From Sphingobacterium sp. LZ7M1 (GTDB taxonomy: Bacteria > Bacteroidota > Bacteroidia > Sphingobacteriales > Sphingobacteriaceae), in the NCBI RefSeq assembly GCF_024296865.1, contig NZ_CP101134.1, positions 4,402,001-4,466,000 on the forward strand: a stretch of 64,000 nucleotides of DNA, in the 5' to 3' direction. A model generated the notes under the pieces. That model did no database searches. It was not told the DNA's origin and worked only from the letters and a program-made list of their open reading frames with translations. Both the position numbers and the translations under genes were made by a program. Below are positions 9,239 to 18,936 of the stretch, in pieces (position 1 is the stretch's first letter; every line of letters begins with the position of its first letter).

Positions 9239-10897
9239 TTATATTGCATCTTTTACACAACGAATAGGATTAAGTTCAAGTTTCCACCATCCTCCTAAAC
9301 TGGAATATCCCTGCCTAACATGAAGTGAATTGTAGTTTTCGTTTGAGTCAGCTGTGATTGACCAATAATTAGCACCATCCACCATGTCTCGGCTGATATT
9401 TCCATTCCTAAAAGTTCCAGTATACGGAAGAAATAAATATTTTTTCTGTTCAGAAATATCGGAAGGAATTACCACAAGACTGGATGGTCCATAGTACCTA
9501 CCTTTAGTAGATGACGCTCCATAGGTTCCAGGGATACCAGGATTACCGTTAAACTTTGCCCCTGAAAATAGTTTTTGAAAATCACCCTTGGTAGGAGTCC
9601 TCCACTCTGGGGAAACTTTTGAGCAAGGATCACCAGAGGGGTAATCATTATATCTAGAAATCGGAGAGTTCATATTAGTAAAGCTTCTTCCGGGAATAAC
9701 TTTTCCCGCCATCCAATAATCTCCTGACTTTTCGTCCTTTGAATATTGATCTTGATCTGAAAGAAATGAATATGCCCAGGAGGTTCCATTATATAACGAC
9801 ACTAAATTCCCAGGAGCCCAAATAAGGTCTCCTATTTGTATTCCATCGCTAGAAAACTCCTTTATGTTCAATGTAATCTCATATCGGGTTCCTGGAGTAA
9901 TATTCACCGGTACTTCCAAATTGTTTTTTGTCACACCTCCAATAGATAGAGATCCGATCTTTAGAACAGCACCTGTCGTTCCAGATGGAATTGCTACTTT
10001 AACAGGAAGTGAATTGGTTGAAATAATTTCCCTAGAATTGACAGTTGCTGGAAAATCAAATCCTTTCTGAATCAAATTTGACGAAAAGCTTAGACTTCCA
10101 TCAGCTATTTTAGCATTGCCCTCACCATACGAGTCCAAATACACATTCCTAATAGCATTGAAGTTCCCAGAAATTTTTTCTGAATTTATATTCAATTTAA
10201 GAGTTTTAATCTCAGCTATTTTATTGTCCAGTATTACGTCAACTCTATTCTCTGTTTCTCCAGAAAAGGTGATGTTGCCTTTGAAAAAGTACAAAAACTT
10301 CGTATCTGACTCAAGTGGTATAGAAGCTTCGCTAAGTTTTTGAGATGCATTTATCTGAGTTATTGAAGTATTACCAAATGAATAAGCAACTATACTGTAA
10401 CCTGAGCCAGCATCAAGACCGGTAAATGGGGTATTAGTTCCGTTTTGAGAGAATGTTTTTTGTTGCACTAGATTATCACCTTTATAAATTGCAACATGGT
10501 ATTTTATATTGCTTCCCAGAGGCTGCTGTATAGAAGTTGAGTTATTAGATGCCCTCAATTCTTTATTGCTCTCTCCCTGAAATTCATTGACAAAATTTAT
10601 TTCTTCAACTGGATTTAATATTACTTCCATCACATGATCTTTATCAAACTTTATTTGATAGCCCTTTTCATCCGCCACTTTTTGTCTGCCATTGTGAGAA
10701 GCTTTAATAATTTTTTGGTTATTATTTCCAGGAGAGGTTGCTTTACTATTTTTGATCGATTCTCCAATTAAGTTAACGCTGAGGCTCGCCTTTCCATTAA
10801 CAGAAAAATCCTGTTTTTCAGAACATGAAAAAAGAAAAAAAAGGCTGAAGCTCAAAATTGACGCAAAAACTTTTTGCTTTGATATAAACTCGTTCAT
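9239..10897 (-). CDS. fimbrillin-like surface lipoprotein with Fibrobacter-type C-terminal domain
   Basis: This 552-aa protein has a lipoprotein signal (FSLFFLFSCSE, lipid-modified Cys near residue 25). The N-terminal half is strand-rich and resembles Mfa2/fimbrillin-type adhesins. The C-terminal ~200 residues carry IWAPGNLVSLYNG, a WRTPTKGDFQKLF motif and a terminal NPIRCVKD, typical of the Fibrobacter succinogenes major domain fused to fimbrillin-like proteins in Bacteroidota. It probably sits on the outer membrane. It forms an operon with the 62-aa peptide gene 24 nt upstream. Exact role (fimbrial tip or anchor) is inferred from family only. Confidence 0.75.
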   Translation of the reverse strand: MNEFISKQKVFASILSFSLFFLFSCSEKQDFSVNGKASLSVNLIGESIKNSKATSPGNNNQKIIKASHNGRQKVADEKGYQIKFDKDHVMEVILNPVEEINFVNEFQGESNKELRASNNSTSIQQPLGSNIKYHVAIYKGDNLVQQKTFSQNGTNTPFTGLDAGSGYSIVAYSFGNTSITQINASQKLSEASIPLESDTKFLYFFKGNITFSGETENRVDVILDNKIAEIKTLKLNINSEKISGNFNAIRNVYLDSYGEGNAKIADGSLSFSSNLIQKGFDFPATVNSREIISTNSLPVKVAIPSGTTGAVLKIGSLSIGGVTKNNLEVPVNITPGTRYEITLNIKEFSSDGIQIGDLIWAPGNLVSLYNGTSWAYSFLSDQDQYSKDEKSGDYWMAGKVIPGRSFTNMNSPISRYNDYPSGDPCSKVSPEWRTPTKGDFQKLFSGAKFNGNPGIPGTYGASSTKGRYYGPSSLVVIPSDISEQKKYLFLPYTGTFRNGNISRDMVDGANYWSITADSNENYNSLHVRQGYSSLGGWWKLELNPIRCVKDAI

Positions 10898-10921
10898 TTT
10901 AATTTTTATTGTATATTTAAT

Positions 10922-11110
10922 TTACCAACTTACGTCCTGGGTAAAATTATCTTCAGTCCATTTTTCATCCACTTGGTAATCTCCATTGTTTCCCATAGGG
11001 ATAACCTTAGCAGAACCGGCTGCAATAGACTCTTCTAACTCCACTTCACAAATTGTAATCTTTGGGGAAATATAAATTTTAGATTTACCAATTTTGCTAT
11101 ATTTTGACAT
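10922..11110 (-). CDS. small conserved peptide of fimbrillin operon
   Basis: A 62-aa protein: basic N-terminus, the core ITICEVELEESIAAGSAKV, then an acidic, Trp-containing tail (DNFTQDVSW). Short proteins with this VELEESIAAGSA core are, from memory, found immediately upstream of fimbrillin-like lipoproteins in Sphingobacterium and relatives. No signal peptide is present. Spacing to the lipoprotein gene (24 nt) implies cotranscription. Function is unknown; a leader-like or regulatory role is only a guess. Confidence 0.65.
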   Translation of the reverse strand: MSKYSKIGKSKIYISPKITICEVELEESIAAGSAKVIPMGNNGDYQVDEKWTEDNFTQDVSW

Positions 11111-12383
11111 TTTTAAAAACTTAGTATTTGACTATTTGAGTCGGTTTTTAATAAAACCACGCAAATTTAATTGATTTCAGCCTGCTTTTAAGTGTTGTGG
11201 GAAAAGTGAAATTCATTCTGTAGTTTTTATGCTACAGCAGTAATGGTTATTACTGATGTTCTTGAAGAATAATAAATTCTCATGATCAGACCATTTTATT
11301 TTTATTATTGTCTACATCGGAGATTGTCCCATACTTAAAATCCTGGATTGTCGGTTATATACTGTTCTTCATTTATACCTGCTCCCATAATGATTCATAC
11401 GGGAATGCTCTTGTTCAAAAGTTTGTTCCCGCCCATTAACTTAGGTAGGATTATCCTTTATCGTTTGTAGGACAGATTGAGGACCTTTAGGGTGAGACAG
11501 GACGTTAACGAATGGCAGGTTAAATGTAATAGCACCATAGAATGATCGGGGCCTCCGTAAACTATCCCTTTTGACATCGAATTATTCAATTTTGTATTGA
11601 ATTGAATAGTTCCCTTTTTCCCGATGCATTTGTAAAGCTGCTGGTCAATATAATGTTCAAGATCCATGTTAAACGAAATTGTTTCCATGTATTTATCGCA
11701 ACTCGTTAGTCTTACTAAAAAATTAATCTTCTATTAAACAGACATCTCGCATCCAGCAATAAAATCAATAAAAAAAACTTTCTTTAAAACAAAAAAAACA
11801 TTCTACAGCATGTTCAAAATAAAAAAGAGTCAAATTAAAGCCTTTTTTAACCAATAAAATTTATAAATTCAATCAGAACAATGTATTCTATACATTAAAA
11901 ATACAACTAACAGGATTTTATAGACATAAACGTGCGTTTTGTTTTCACAAAACAACTCATTAATCAAAATAATATATGATTTTTTAATAATTTCTTGATA
12001 AAAATCAATAAAAATCCAAATCATCACAACATTAATCGCAACATAACACAATTTATTTATCAAAAAGTACAGTATCAATTAAAAAAATGAGTACTTTTAC
12101 GTGAAATACATTAATAACGTTATTTTTTACTAAAATTGCCCTCTCATAACAAACATAGGTTTATAATTGGTTGATTAATGGTCCCCTTCTCCAGGGGACC
12201 TTAATCTATTTAAGTTTTGTTATAAAAATTTCACTTTGAAATTCTCCATCTAATTGGAAATGCTAGCTGTTATTTTTTTGTCAATAACTATACGCTAATG
12301 CCATATATAGCCCTAATAAAAAAGATATTTTCTTTCCCCCGTTTTTGGTCTGATGCAGATAACTGTTGCCAAATAGTAGAATA
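11111..12383. other. long AT-rich intergenic region with remnants
   Basis: No intact gene. At 11335-11388 (minus) a 17-codon frame (MGAGINEEQYITDNPGF) looks like the tail of a second copy of the 62-aa fimbrillin-operon peptide. ORFs at 11458-11688 and 11869-12078 (minus) have no family features. The block 11700-12130 is extremely A/T-rich. A strong hairpin lies at 12173-12206. Confidence 0.45.
12173..12206. terminator. strong hairpin, likely bidirectional terminator
   Basis: GATTAA-t-GGTCCCC pairs with GGGGACC-TTAATC around a 7-nt loop, with A/T-rich flanks. It is orphaned: no intact gene ends next to it. Confidence 0.65.
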
Positions 12384-12640
12384 TTAATTACCTCCTTCCA
12401 ATTCAAGTTCGCTCCACTCCCCTTGGGATAAGGTAAATCCTATATCCGTAGTTTCCTTCCAAATATGAAAGGTTCTTTCTGGAATAGGAACAAGATACTG
12501 TGGTTTTTAAACAACCGCCCTAAGGCTATCTGTTCAACGGTCATTCCTCTTGTTCGTCTGAATTTATTCAGTTCATTTAATGATTTTAAGGTTTTCCTTT
12601 TTTGCTCCGGATAAATAGTGGAAAAATATGACTATTATCA
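12384..12640 (-). pseudogene. aldo/keto reductase C-terminal remnant, frameshifted
   Basis: Two minus-strand frames join into the usual end of an aldo/keto reductase. The first reads LKSLNELNKFRRTRGMTVEQ then IALGRLFK; the second reads KPQYLVPIPERTFHIWKET, DIGFTLSQGEWSELE and stops. The equivalent intact pattern is MTxAQxALAWLL...VPIPGT...NL...L. The frameshift lies in the TTTAAAAACC run. The TIM-barrel N-terminal two thirds, with the catalytic Tyr and Lys, are missing. Confidence 0.6.
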
Positions 12641-12969
12641 TTCTGTTTTATCCGAACACCAACCCTTATTAAGTGATTTGAACGGCAAACTTTTAGAGGT
12701 TTCTTTTGTCAATTTTTCTGAAAAACTGTTTTTCAGAACTTGAGAATCAGCTTTTAAGTTTGACCTCACTTGAGTTGTAACTGACAGCTAAAATACTACG
12801 AAAGCTAATTTTGGGAGGTGGGCTGAAAAAGGTACTTTCATCGAATATTACAACCTGATTGATACGACAGATTTCTATTCCAGTAATTCATGAAGTTTCT
12901 TCAATTGGGCTTCCCTTAATGTTGTTCATAAGGAAGGGGCAAGGCTACCGAAGAATTGTCCGATAATGG

Positions 12970-13155
12970 TTAACCACGATATAATGTCGGGACCTCTACA
13001 GCCCTCATATGATGGATTGTCCCTTTAATACCACCACCACCAAACCAGCCCAAAACTTTTTGGGCACCGTGGGGAAACATAATAACCCCAAGGACAACTC
13101 TCAGTAGTGTTATTGCCGGGTCGTCCGTCGTACTAAATATTGAAAGTATATCCAT
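12970..13155 (-). pseudogene. truncated DoxX-family membrane protein
   Basis: This encodes only the first membrane helix and the HGAQKVLGWFGGGG loop of a DoxX-type protein (normally ~130 aa), then runs into unrelated residues and a stop at about 61 aa. Its start codon shares base 13155 with the stop region of the VOC gene upstream, so it was translationally coupled. DoxX proteins are small membrane partners in redox pathways. This copy is likely dead. Confidence 0.7.
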
Positions 13156-13658
13156 TAGAAATCCCCCCTTTTTATTTGGTCAAATATCTTTTCATACCCA
13201 AGGTCGAAATACAGTACCTCCAGGTAATGGCCGTACTCTTTTACAGTATCTAAATAGGTGAATTTGGTACTGTCGCCAACCTCACCCGCCTGTGCTATTT
13301 TTAGTCCCTGATCTGTGAGTCTTTTCATAGTAGCATCGTAATCGAACACTTTTACCGCCATATGATGAATGCCCATCCATTCATACTTTTTAAGGAACTC
13401 ATCATAGGTACTGTGTCCGCGAATCGGTTCGATGATTTCTATGTTTGTATTTCCCATTTGACCAAATGCAAGATTTACATCTATATCTAAGGGTTCACCA
13501 TACAAAGTCTGGTTTCTTATTTCAGGCTTTTCCAGTTTCAAAAATTTAGGAACGCCCATAGTCTTCTCGAAAAATGAGATAGACCTGTCCATGTCTGAGG
13601 TCACAAAACCTATCTGGTAAAATCCAGCAAACATCGGATCGATAAATGTTTTTTCCAT
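13155..13658 (-). CDS. VOC superfamily protein (glyoxalase/dioxygenase fold)
   Basis: A 167-aa protein with vicinal-oxygen-chelate features: QIGFVTSDMDRSISFFEKTM at residues ~16-36, NIEIIEPIRG in the middle, MGIHHMAVKVFDYDATMKRL at the start of the second module, and YLEVLYFDLG near the end. Candidate metal ligands are the His and Glu of the paired modules. Members include glyoxalases, dioxygenases and lyases; the substrate is not predictable. It lies next to a fatty-acid cluster and upstream of the DoxX stump. Cytoplasmic. Confidence 0.8.
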   Translation of the reverse strand: MEKTFIDPMFAGFYQIGFVTSDMDRSISFFEKTMGVPKFLKLEKPEIRNQTLYGEPLDIDVNLAFGQMGNTNIEIIEPIRGHSTYDEFLKKYEWMGIHHMAVKVFDYDATMKRLTDQGLKIAQAGEVGDSTKFTYLDTVKEYGHYLEVLYFDLGYEKIFDQIKRGDF

Positions 13659-13794
13659 TTTGAATATCTTTAGATTATAAAATACAAATTTTCAGCTTGT
13701 TACGAAATGCTAAAAGGGCGAAACAACTGTAATCTTAGTTAAAATGACTGTTGTTGGATTAAAGCAGAAATAAATGATGGTTATTAGACTTATG

Positions 13795-14097
13795 CTATTT
13801 TCCTTTTTTCAGCTTCATCATAAATGCGCCTACCGTTTCCGTTAAATCTTTTAATACAGGATTAGGTGTTTTCCGGTTTCTGAGCAAAACTTCACTGAAT
13901 AATTTCAGTCCGATGAAAAATTCGGTGTTGTCATTCGGGTTTTCAAAAATGGCGCTGCTTTTAGCTATTTCGAGTATTTTAAACAGATCATCGTGATTTT
14001 GAAACTCTAAAATCAAGGGCTCGTTTTCAAACGTCTGACCCTGCAGATCTGTCAACCCCTTTATTGTAAGTTGGTAATTGTATGCTTTCTTGTCCAT
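13795..14097 (-). CDS. DUF3861 family protein
   Basis: This 100-aa protein opens MDKKAYNYQLTIKGLTDLQG and continues with EPLILEFQNHDDLFKILEIA, then FIGLKLFSEVLLRNRK. The KKAYxYxxTI start, the EFxNHDDLF segment and the length match DUF3861. Biochemical function is unknown. The gene sits between the VOC gene and the divergent AraC regulator, in an area of lipid-modification genes; it ends 136 nt before the VOC start and probably has its own transcript or shares a weakly linked one. Confidence 0.75.
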   Translation of the reverse strand: MDKKAYNYQLTIKGLTDLQGQTFENEPLILEFQNHDDLFKILEIAKSSAIFENPNDNTEFFIGLKLFSEVLLRNRKTPNPVLKDLTETVGAFMMKLKKGK

Positions 14098-14404
14098 TGT
14101 AATTTATTAAAGTGAAACTGCAATAATTTATAGTGCAAAGTTTCAGCATATCGTGATGAAGTAAAAGGGCAGTTCGACCCTAAACTTAGTCGAAGTGTCT
14201 GTTCGGGAATGATGCTCTCAAAATGGAATATCTAAATATCATTAAGCCTTGGGATACCGTCTATAAACAAAAACGAGAAAATATTTTGATATATTTGGGG
14301 CTTGCAATGAACCTGGAATCTTTGCTTAAATCTTCTTTCGGAATAGTGAAAGCTCCGATGTTTAACAAGGTAAAATCCCCGATGAAGTTATTTAAAGGAT
14401 ATAT
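14098..14404. other. divergent promoter region with doubtful small ORF
   Basis: This lies between the DUF3861 gene and the AraC gene. A 61-codon frame at 14223-14408 (+) overlaps the AraC start by one codon; it has no family features and may be only leader sequence. Confidence 0.35.
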
Positions 14405-15280
14405 ATGAAATCATACGAAAATTTAAAGGAAACCCTTGCATTTTATGGGGTTAATTGCAACGAGCCTTATTATATTTCCTCAGGTAATTCAATTCTTAAA
14501 TTCCCAAAGAAATCATTCCGAATAGATTTTTATGCATTTTGTATCTGTCTTGCCGGTAATATTGAACTTGAAATAGATAACAATACATATAATATCAATC
14601 AGAATGGCTTCCTCATTTCCGCACCTTCTACTATCATAAAATTTAAAAAAGTAAGCAAGGATTTCAGGATGAAGCTGCTATTTTTTTCAAAAGACTTTCT
14701 GCTTAAAAATATTGCCAACCCCTTCATTATTGACAAGATGAATCTGTTTCGGTACGGCTCGTACAATATTCTGGAAGCCGACATACAACAAGCGGTTCCA
14801 TTGTATGCGTTTTTGGACTATCTGCAAATAAAAACTTCCGTAAAAGGTAAATTTACAGAAGAGATAATTCGCACGATTATCTTTAATCTTTTGCTGGAAA
14901 TTGCGGAGATAGTTAGTTTAGAAGGAGGCGATTCGAAAGAGAATAAAAAGAAGAAAAAGGAATTGTTTTTGAAGTTTGATGAATTGGTAAAGGAAAATAT
15001 CCTGCTTTATAAAGATGTCGGTTTTTATGCAAAACAGCTGTGCATATCTGACAAATACCTGATAGAAGTGGTAAAGAAAGCCACCGGCAAAACACCTCAT
15101 CAAATCATCGATGAAGCGCTGCTGAAAGAAGCGTATGTTATGCTTGGCAATCCTGGATTCAATATTTCCCAGATTGCAGATCTGCTTCAATTCAGTTCCG
15201 TTTCAGCTTTCGGTAGGTTTTTCAAAAAATATGCTTCCATTTCTCCTACCGAATATCGTAGGCAGCAGAATATCTCCTAA
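14405..15280 (+). CDS. AraC family transcriptional regulator
   Basis: This 291-aa protein has a cupin-like N-terminal half (FCICLAGNIELEID at ~50; FLISAPSTIIKFK at ~75) and a C-terminal AraC DNA-binding domain: first helix pair at DVGFYAKQLCISDKYLIEVV, second at FNISQIADLLQFSSVSAFGR, then YASISPTEYRRQ. It is directly upstream of the first oleate hydratase gene, separated by a terminator-like hairpin, and is the obvious candidate regulator of the fatty-acid hydration cluster. The effector may be a fatty acid, but that is inference from context. Confidence 0.9.
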   Translation: MKSYENLKETLAFYGVNCNEPYYISSGNSILKFPKKSFRIDFYAFCICLAGNIELEIDNNTYNINQNGFLISAPSTIIKFKKVSKDFRMKLLFFSKDFLLKNIANPFIIDKMNLFRYGSYNILEADIQQAVPLYAFLDYLQIKTSVKGKFTEEIIRTIIFNLLLEIAEIVSLEGGDSKENKKKKKELFLKFDELVKENILLYKDVGFYAKQLCISDKYLIEVVKKATGKTPHQIIDEALLKEAYVMLGNPGFNISQIADLLQFSSVSAFGRFFKKYASISPTEYRRQQNIS

Positions 15281-15316
15281 CCCGAATTTCAGAACGACAT
15301 AACTGAATTTCGGGTT
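15279..15316 (+). terminator. hairpin after AraC gene
   Basis: AACCCGAATTTCAG pairs with CTGAATTTCGGGTT with a single mismatch around a 10-nt loop. It overlaps the AraC stop codon. No strong T run follows on the + strand, so termination may be weak. Confidence 0.6.
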
Positions 15317-15331
15317 GAAAAAGAATTTGAA

Positions 15332-15339
15332 TATATTTG
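15332..15339 (+). promoter_or_regulatory. candidate Bacteroidota -7 box upstream of first oleate hydratase
   Basis: TATATTTG matches TAnnTTTG and lies ~96 nt before the start codon. It is part of a short tandem repeat TTTGAATATA-TTTGAATATA that could also bind a regulator. No convincing -33 box at the usual spacing is seen. Confidence 0.35.
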
Positions 15340-15434
15340 AATATATACGTCACTTTATTAAAGAGCAAGTATGCAAGAATAGATTTCAAAACGTTTTCTA
15401 TTAGCATAACAAAAACATTCTTAAAAAGGAAATT

Positions 15435-17207
15435 ATGTATTACAGCAATGGAAATTATGAAGCATTTGCAAATCCCAAAAAACCCGCAAATGTAGACCAA
15501 AAATCAGCGTATCTGATTGGTTCAGGATTGGCATCTCTTTCTGCTGCGGCTTTTATGATCCGCGACGGGCAGATGAACGGCAGTAAGATTCATATTTTAG
15601 AAGAACTGGCACTTCCAGGCGGCAGTATGGACGGTATCCTGGATGAACAAAAGGGATATATCATTCGCGGCGGCCGTGAGATGGAAGTCCATTTCGAAAC
15701 CTTGTGGGATCTTTTCCGCAGTATCCCTTCCCTTGATACCGAAGGAGCATCTGTACTGGACGAATTTTACTGGCTGAACAAAGAAGACCCTTCCTTCTCT
15801 CATACAAGGGTGATCGTCGATAAAGGAGAACGTCTCTCTACCGATGGACTGCTTACCTTGACACCAAAAGCCATACAGGAATTAATAAAACTGGTTTTGA
15901 TTCCCGAAGAAAAATTGCAGGATTTGCGGATAGACCAGGTATTCACCGAAGATTTCTTCAATTCCAACTTTTGGTTATACTGGGCAACGATGTTCGCTTT
16001 CGAACCCTGGGCCAGTGCATTGGAGATGCGCCGCTATGTGTTGCGTTTCATACCTCACGTAGGCAAAATTGCCGATATGTCTTCGCTTCGTTTTACCAAG
16101 TACAACCAGTACGAGTCGTTGATTCTACCGCTTGTCAATTATCTTAAAGAACAGGGGGTTGATTTTCAATACAATACCCAGGTTCAAAATATTATAGTTG
16201 ATACAAAAGACCATAAGAAAGTAGCACAGCGTATAGAATTGATTCAGGACGGTCAAGAAAAGCAAATCCAATTAACAGAAAATGATTTGGTATTTGTAAC
16301 GAATGGCTCCATCACGGAAAGCACCACTTATGGCGATAACAATACGCCGGCTCCCGTAACGTCAGATATCGGTGGCAGCTGGAAGCTTTGGAAAAAGCTG
16401 GCACGACAAGATGCCAGTTTCGGAAAACCAGAGAAATTCTGCGAAAATATTCCAGAAGCCAACTGGGTCATTTCCGGAACCATTACGTTGACGGACGATA
16501 AAGTATTGCCTTATATTGAAAAAATCACGAAAAAAGACCCGAAGAGTGGCAGTATTGTAACCAGCGGGCCTGTAACCATCAAAGATTCCAGCTGGTTATA
16601 TGGTTTTTCCATCAGCCGCCAGCCCCACTTTAAAAAACAGAAAGACAATGAGGTGATTGTTTGGGTGTATGGATTGTTCTCCGATAAGCCCGGTGATTAT
16701 GTCAAGAAAAAAATAACCGAATGTTCCGGAGCCGAATTGTGCGAGGAGTTATTATATCATATCGGTGTTCCCGAAAGTGAAATCGCAGCTATTGCCCAAA
16801 ATTCGGCTAATACCATCCCTTGTCGTATGCCCTATATTACTTCTTATTTTATGCCTCGTGCATTGGGCGACCGTCCTTTGGTCGTTCCGGAAGGTTCGGT
16901 CAACCTCGCGTTTATCGGCAATTTTGCTGAGACTGAAAAAGATACGGTATTTACGACAGAATATTCCGTACGTACAGCAATGGAAGCGGTTTATACGTTG
17001 TTAGATGTAGACCGGGGCGTTCCTGAAGTTTTTGCTTCCTCTTTCGACATCAGGGTTCTATTAGAATCCATTTATTTTCTGAATGATAAAAAGAACCTCA
17101 AAGAACTGGATCTTCCCTGGCTTTTATCCATTGTAGAAAAATATGGGCTTAAAAAAATTGAAGGAACATACGCTGAAGAAATATTGCGTGAAGCAAAGCT
17201 TTTGTAA
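15435..17207 (+). CDS. ohyA: oleate hydratase, classical active site
   Basis: A 590-aa FAD-dependent fatty acid hydratase that adds water to the cis-9 double bond of oleate-type acids to give 10-hydroxy acids. Residues 26-40 hold the FAD-binding pattern [25 protein letters not shown] follows at 79-88, with Glu82 at the place of the catalytic Glu of the Elizabethkingia enzyme. The [10 protein letters not shown] segment holds the conserved Tyr. Near the C-terminus [15 protein letters not shown] and [20 protein letters not shown] are present. Length is normal. It follows the AraC gene and precedes a second hydratase after a terminator. Confidence 0.95.
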   Translation: MYYSNGNYEAFANPKKPANVDQKSAYLIGSGLASLSAAAFMIRDGQMNGSKIHILEELALPGGSMDGILDEQKGYIIRGGREMEVHFETLWDLFRSIPSLDTEGASVLDEFYWLNKEDPSFSHTRVIVDKGERLSTDGLLTLTPKAIQELIKLVLIPEEKLQDLRIDQVFTEDFFNSNFWLYWATMFAFEPWASALEMRRYVLRFIPHVGKIADMSSLRFTKYNQYESLILPLVNYLKEQGVDFQYNTQVQNIIVDTKDHKKVAQRIELIQDGQEKQIQLTENDLVFVTNGSITESTTYGDNNTPAPVTSDIGGSWKLWKKLARQDASFGKPEKFCENIPEANWVISGTITLTDDKVLPYIEKITKKDPKSGSIVTSGPVTIKDSSWLYGFSISRQPHFKKQKDNEVIVWVYGLFSDKPGDYVKKKITECSGAELCEELLYHIGVPESEIAAIAQNSANTIPCRMPYITSYFMPRALGDRPLVVPEGSVNLAFIGNFAETEKDTVFTTEYSVRTAMEAVYTLLDVDRGVPEVFASSFDIRVLLESIYFLNDKKNLKELDLPWLLSIVEKYGLKKIEGTYAEEILREAKLL

Positions 17208-17243
17208 CCAACCAATTCCGGCAACCGAGTACAATAATTTTTC

Positions 17244-17258
17244 AACCGGCTGCCGGTT
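17244..17258 (+). terminator. short GC hairpin between the two hydratase genes
   Basis: AACCGGC-t-GCCGGTT followed by TTCAATTTTTA. It would partly separate transcription of the two oleate hydratase genes. Confidence 0.55.
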
Positions 17259-17327
17259 TTCAATTTTTATATAATTATAAAATACAACTAGGAAATACTT
17301 GTTGTTGATCTAAAATTTATTAAAAAT

Positions 17328-18923
17328 ATGAGCACAAACAATTCAGAAAAACACGCCTATTTCGTCGGAGGCGGATTGGCCAGCCTGGCAGGAGCCGTTT
17401 ATCTATTGGAAGACGGTGGATTCAAAGGAGAAAACATCCACATTATAGAAGCCTTGCCCATTTTGGGCGGAAGCAACGACGGGGCAGGCAGCAAGGAAAA
17501 AGGCTTCATCTGCCGTGGCGGAAGGATGCTAAACGAAGAAACTTACGAGAATTTCTGGGATCTTTCCAGCCGCATTCCCTCTCTGGAAGTTCCTAATATT
17601 TCTGTTAAGGATGAAATATTGGCTTTCGACCACGCCAATCCTACGAATGCCCAAGCCCGTCTGATTGATAAGGACGGTAATAGATTGCCCGTTACCGATA
17701 TGCAGTTCGATACCAAGGATCGTATGAAAATGGTAAAGCTGTTTTTTACCGATGAAGATGAACTGGATAATGTAACGATCCGCGATTGGTTCGATGACCA
17801 TTTCTTCACCACCAATTTCTGGTATATGTGGCAGACCACCTTCGCCTGGCAGGAATGGAGCAGCATCTTCGAATTTCAACGCTATATGAAAAGGATGCTG
17901 TTGGAATTTTCCCGTATAAATACATTGGAAGGCGTGACTAGAACGCCCTATAACCAATATGAATCGGTCATTTTACCCATCAAAAAATACCTGGACAAAT
18001 ACAATGTGGACTTTTCACTTCGTAAAACGGTTACAGACCTTCATTTTAAGGACAACGATAACATCACCGTTTCTGAAGTAGAATGTGTCAATGCTGAAGG
18101 AAATACGGAAATAATTGCCGTAAACGAAGATGATTTGGTCTTCTTTACGAATGGATGTATCACCGATAATTCCAACAATGGCGATTATAAAACGCCTGCC
18201 AGATATTTACCCGGCAATCCGCCAAGTTTTGCCCTATGGCGCAAAATAGCAGATAAGAAACCGGGAAGATTGGGCAATCCCGATCCTTTCTTTACCAAAC
18301 CGGACGAAACCAAATGGTATTCTTTCACGCCGACCTTCAAGGGCAACAAGATGCTGAAGCTCATTGAGGAATATTCCGGAAATAAACCAGGAAGCGGAGC
18401 CCTGATGACTTTCAAGGACTCTTCGTGGCGGATGTCCATCGTTGTGGCGGCACAACCGCATTTCAAGGCACAAGGTGATGATACCACCATACTTTGGGGT
18501 TATGGATTATACCCTGATGCTATCGGCGATTTTGTCAAAAAACCGATGATAGACTGTACAGGCGAAGAATTGCTCACTGAATTAATTCACCACCTGCATT
18601 TTGAGCAGCACGAAGCCGACATCAAGGAAAGCGTCATCAACGTTATCCCTTGTATGATGCCTTATATCGATGCCCTTTTCCAGCCGAGAGCCAAGGCCGA
18701 TCGCCCTGCCGTGGTACCTGAAGGTTCTACCAATCTCGCCCTGATCAGCCAGTTCGTGGAAATACCGGAAGATATGGTGTTTACCGAAGAGTATTCCGTT
18801 CGCGCGGCAAGGTGGGCAGTATATACGTTGCTTGGATTGGACAAAAAAGTAGCACCTGTAACCGAATACTGGAAACGACCTGATGTATTGGCTAAAGCCA
18901 TTCATACTTCGTACAGATCATAA
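17328..18923 (+). CDS. oleate hydratase paralogue with altered active-site motif
   Basis: A 531-aa protein of the same family as its upstream neighbour: FVGGGLASLAGAVYLLEDGG at ~12-31 for FAD, PYNQYESVILP in the middle and IPCMMPYIDALFQPRAKADR near the end. The key GGRE motif reads GGRMLNEETYENFW (Met67 where the neighbour has Glu82). A Met in this place is known from hydratases of a different subfamily (such as the monomeric Rhodococcus type), so it may still be active with a different mechanism or substrate range. It is 60 aa shorter than the first copy. The start at 17328 is 13 nt before an in-frame SEKHAYF segment. Confidence 0.9.
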   Translation: MSTNNSEKHAYFVGGGLASLAGAVYLLEDGGFKGENIHIIEALPILGGSNDGAGSKEKGFICRGGRMLNEETYENFWDLSSRIPSLEVPNISVKDEILAFDHANPTNAQARLIDKDGNRLPVTDMQFDTKDRMKMVKLFFTDEDELDNVTIRDWFDDHFFTTNFWYMWQTTFAWQEWSSIFEFQRYMKRMLLEFSRINTLEGVTRTPYNQYESVILPIKKYLDKYNVDFSLRKTVTDLHFKDNDNITVSEVECVNAEGNTEIIAVNEDDLVFFTNGCITDNSNNGDYKTPARYLPGNPPSFALWRKIADKKPGRLGNPDPFFTKPDETKWYSFTPTFKGNKMLKLIEEYSGNKPGSGALMTFKDSSWRMSIVVAAQPHFKAQGDDTTILWGYGLYPDAIGDFVKKPMIDCTGEELLTELIHHLHFEQHEADIKESVINVIPCMMPYIDALFQPRAKADRPAVVPEGSTNLALISQFVEIPEDMVFTEEYSVRAARWAVYTLLGLDKKVAPVTEYWKRPDVLAKAIHTSYRS

Positions 18924-18936
18924 AAACAAAAAGATT

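Noticed and set aside
11458-11688. 76-codon minus-strand ORF in the AT-rich gap
   Set aside because: No domain, no partner gene, weak coding character; kept only as a note in the region entry.
18883-18936. longer start for the 3-hydroxyacyl-CoA dehydrogenase
   Set aside because: It overlaps the hydratase end and adds residues before the normal Rossmann start MNFKNVTVAGSG.
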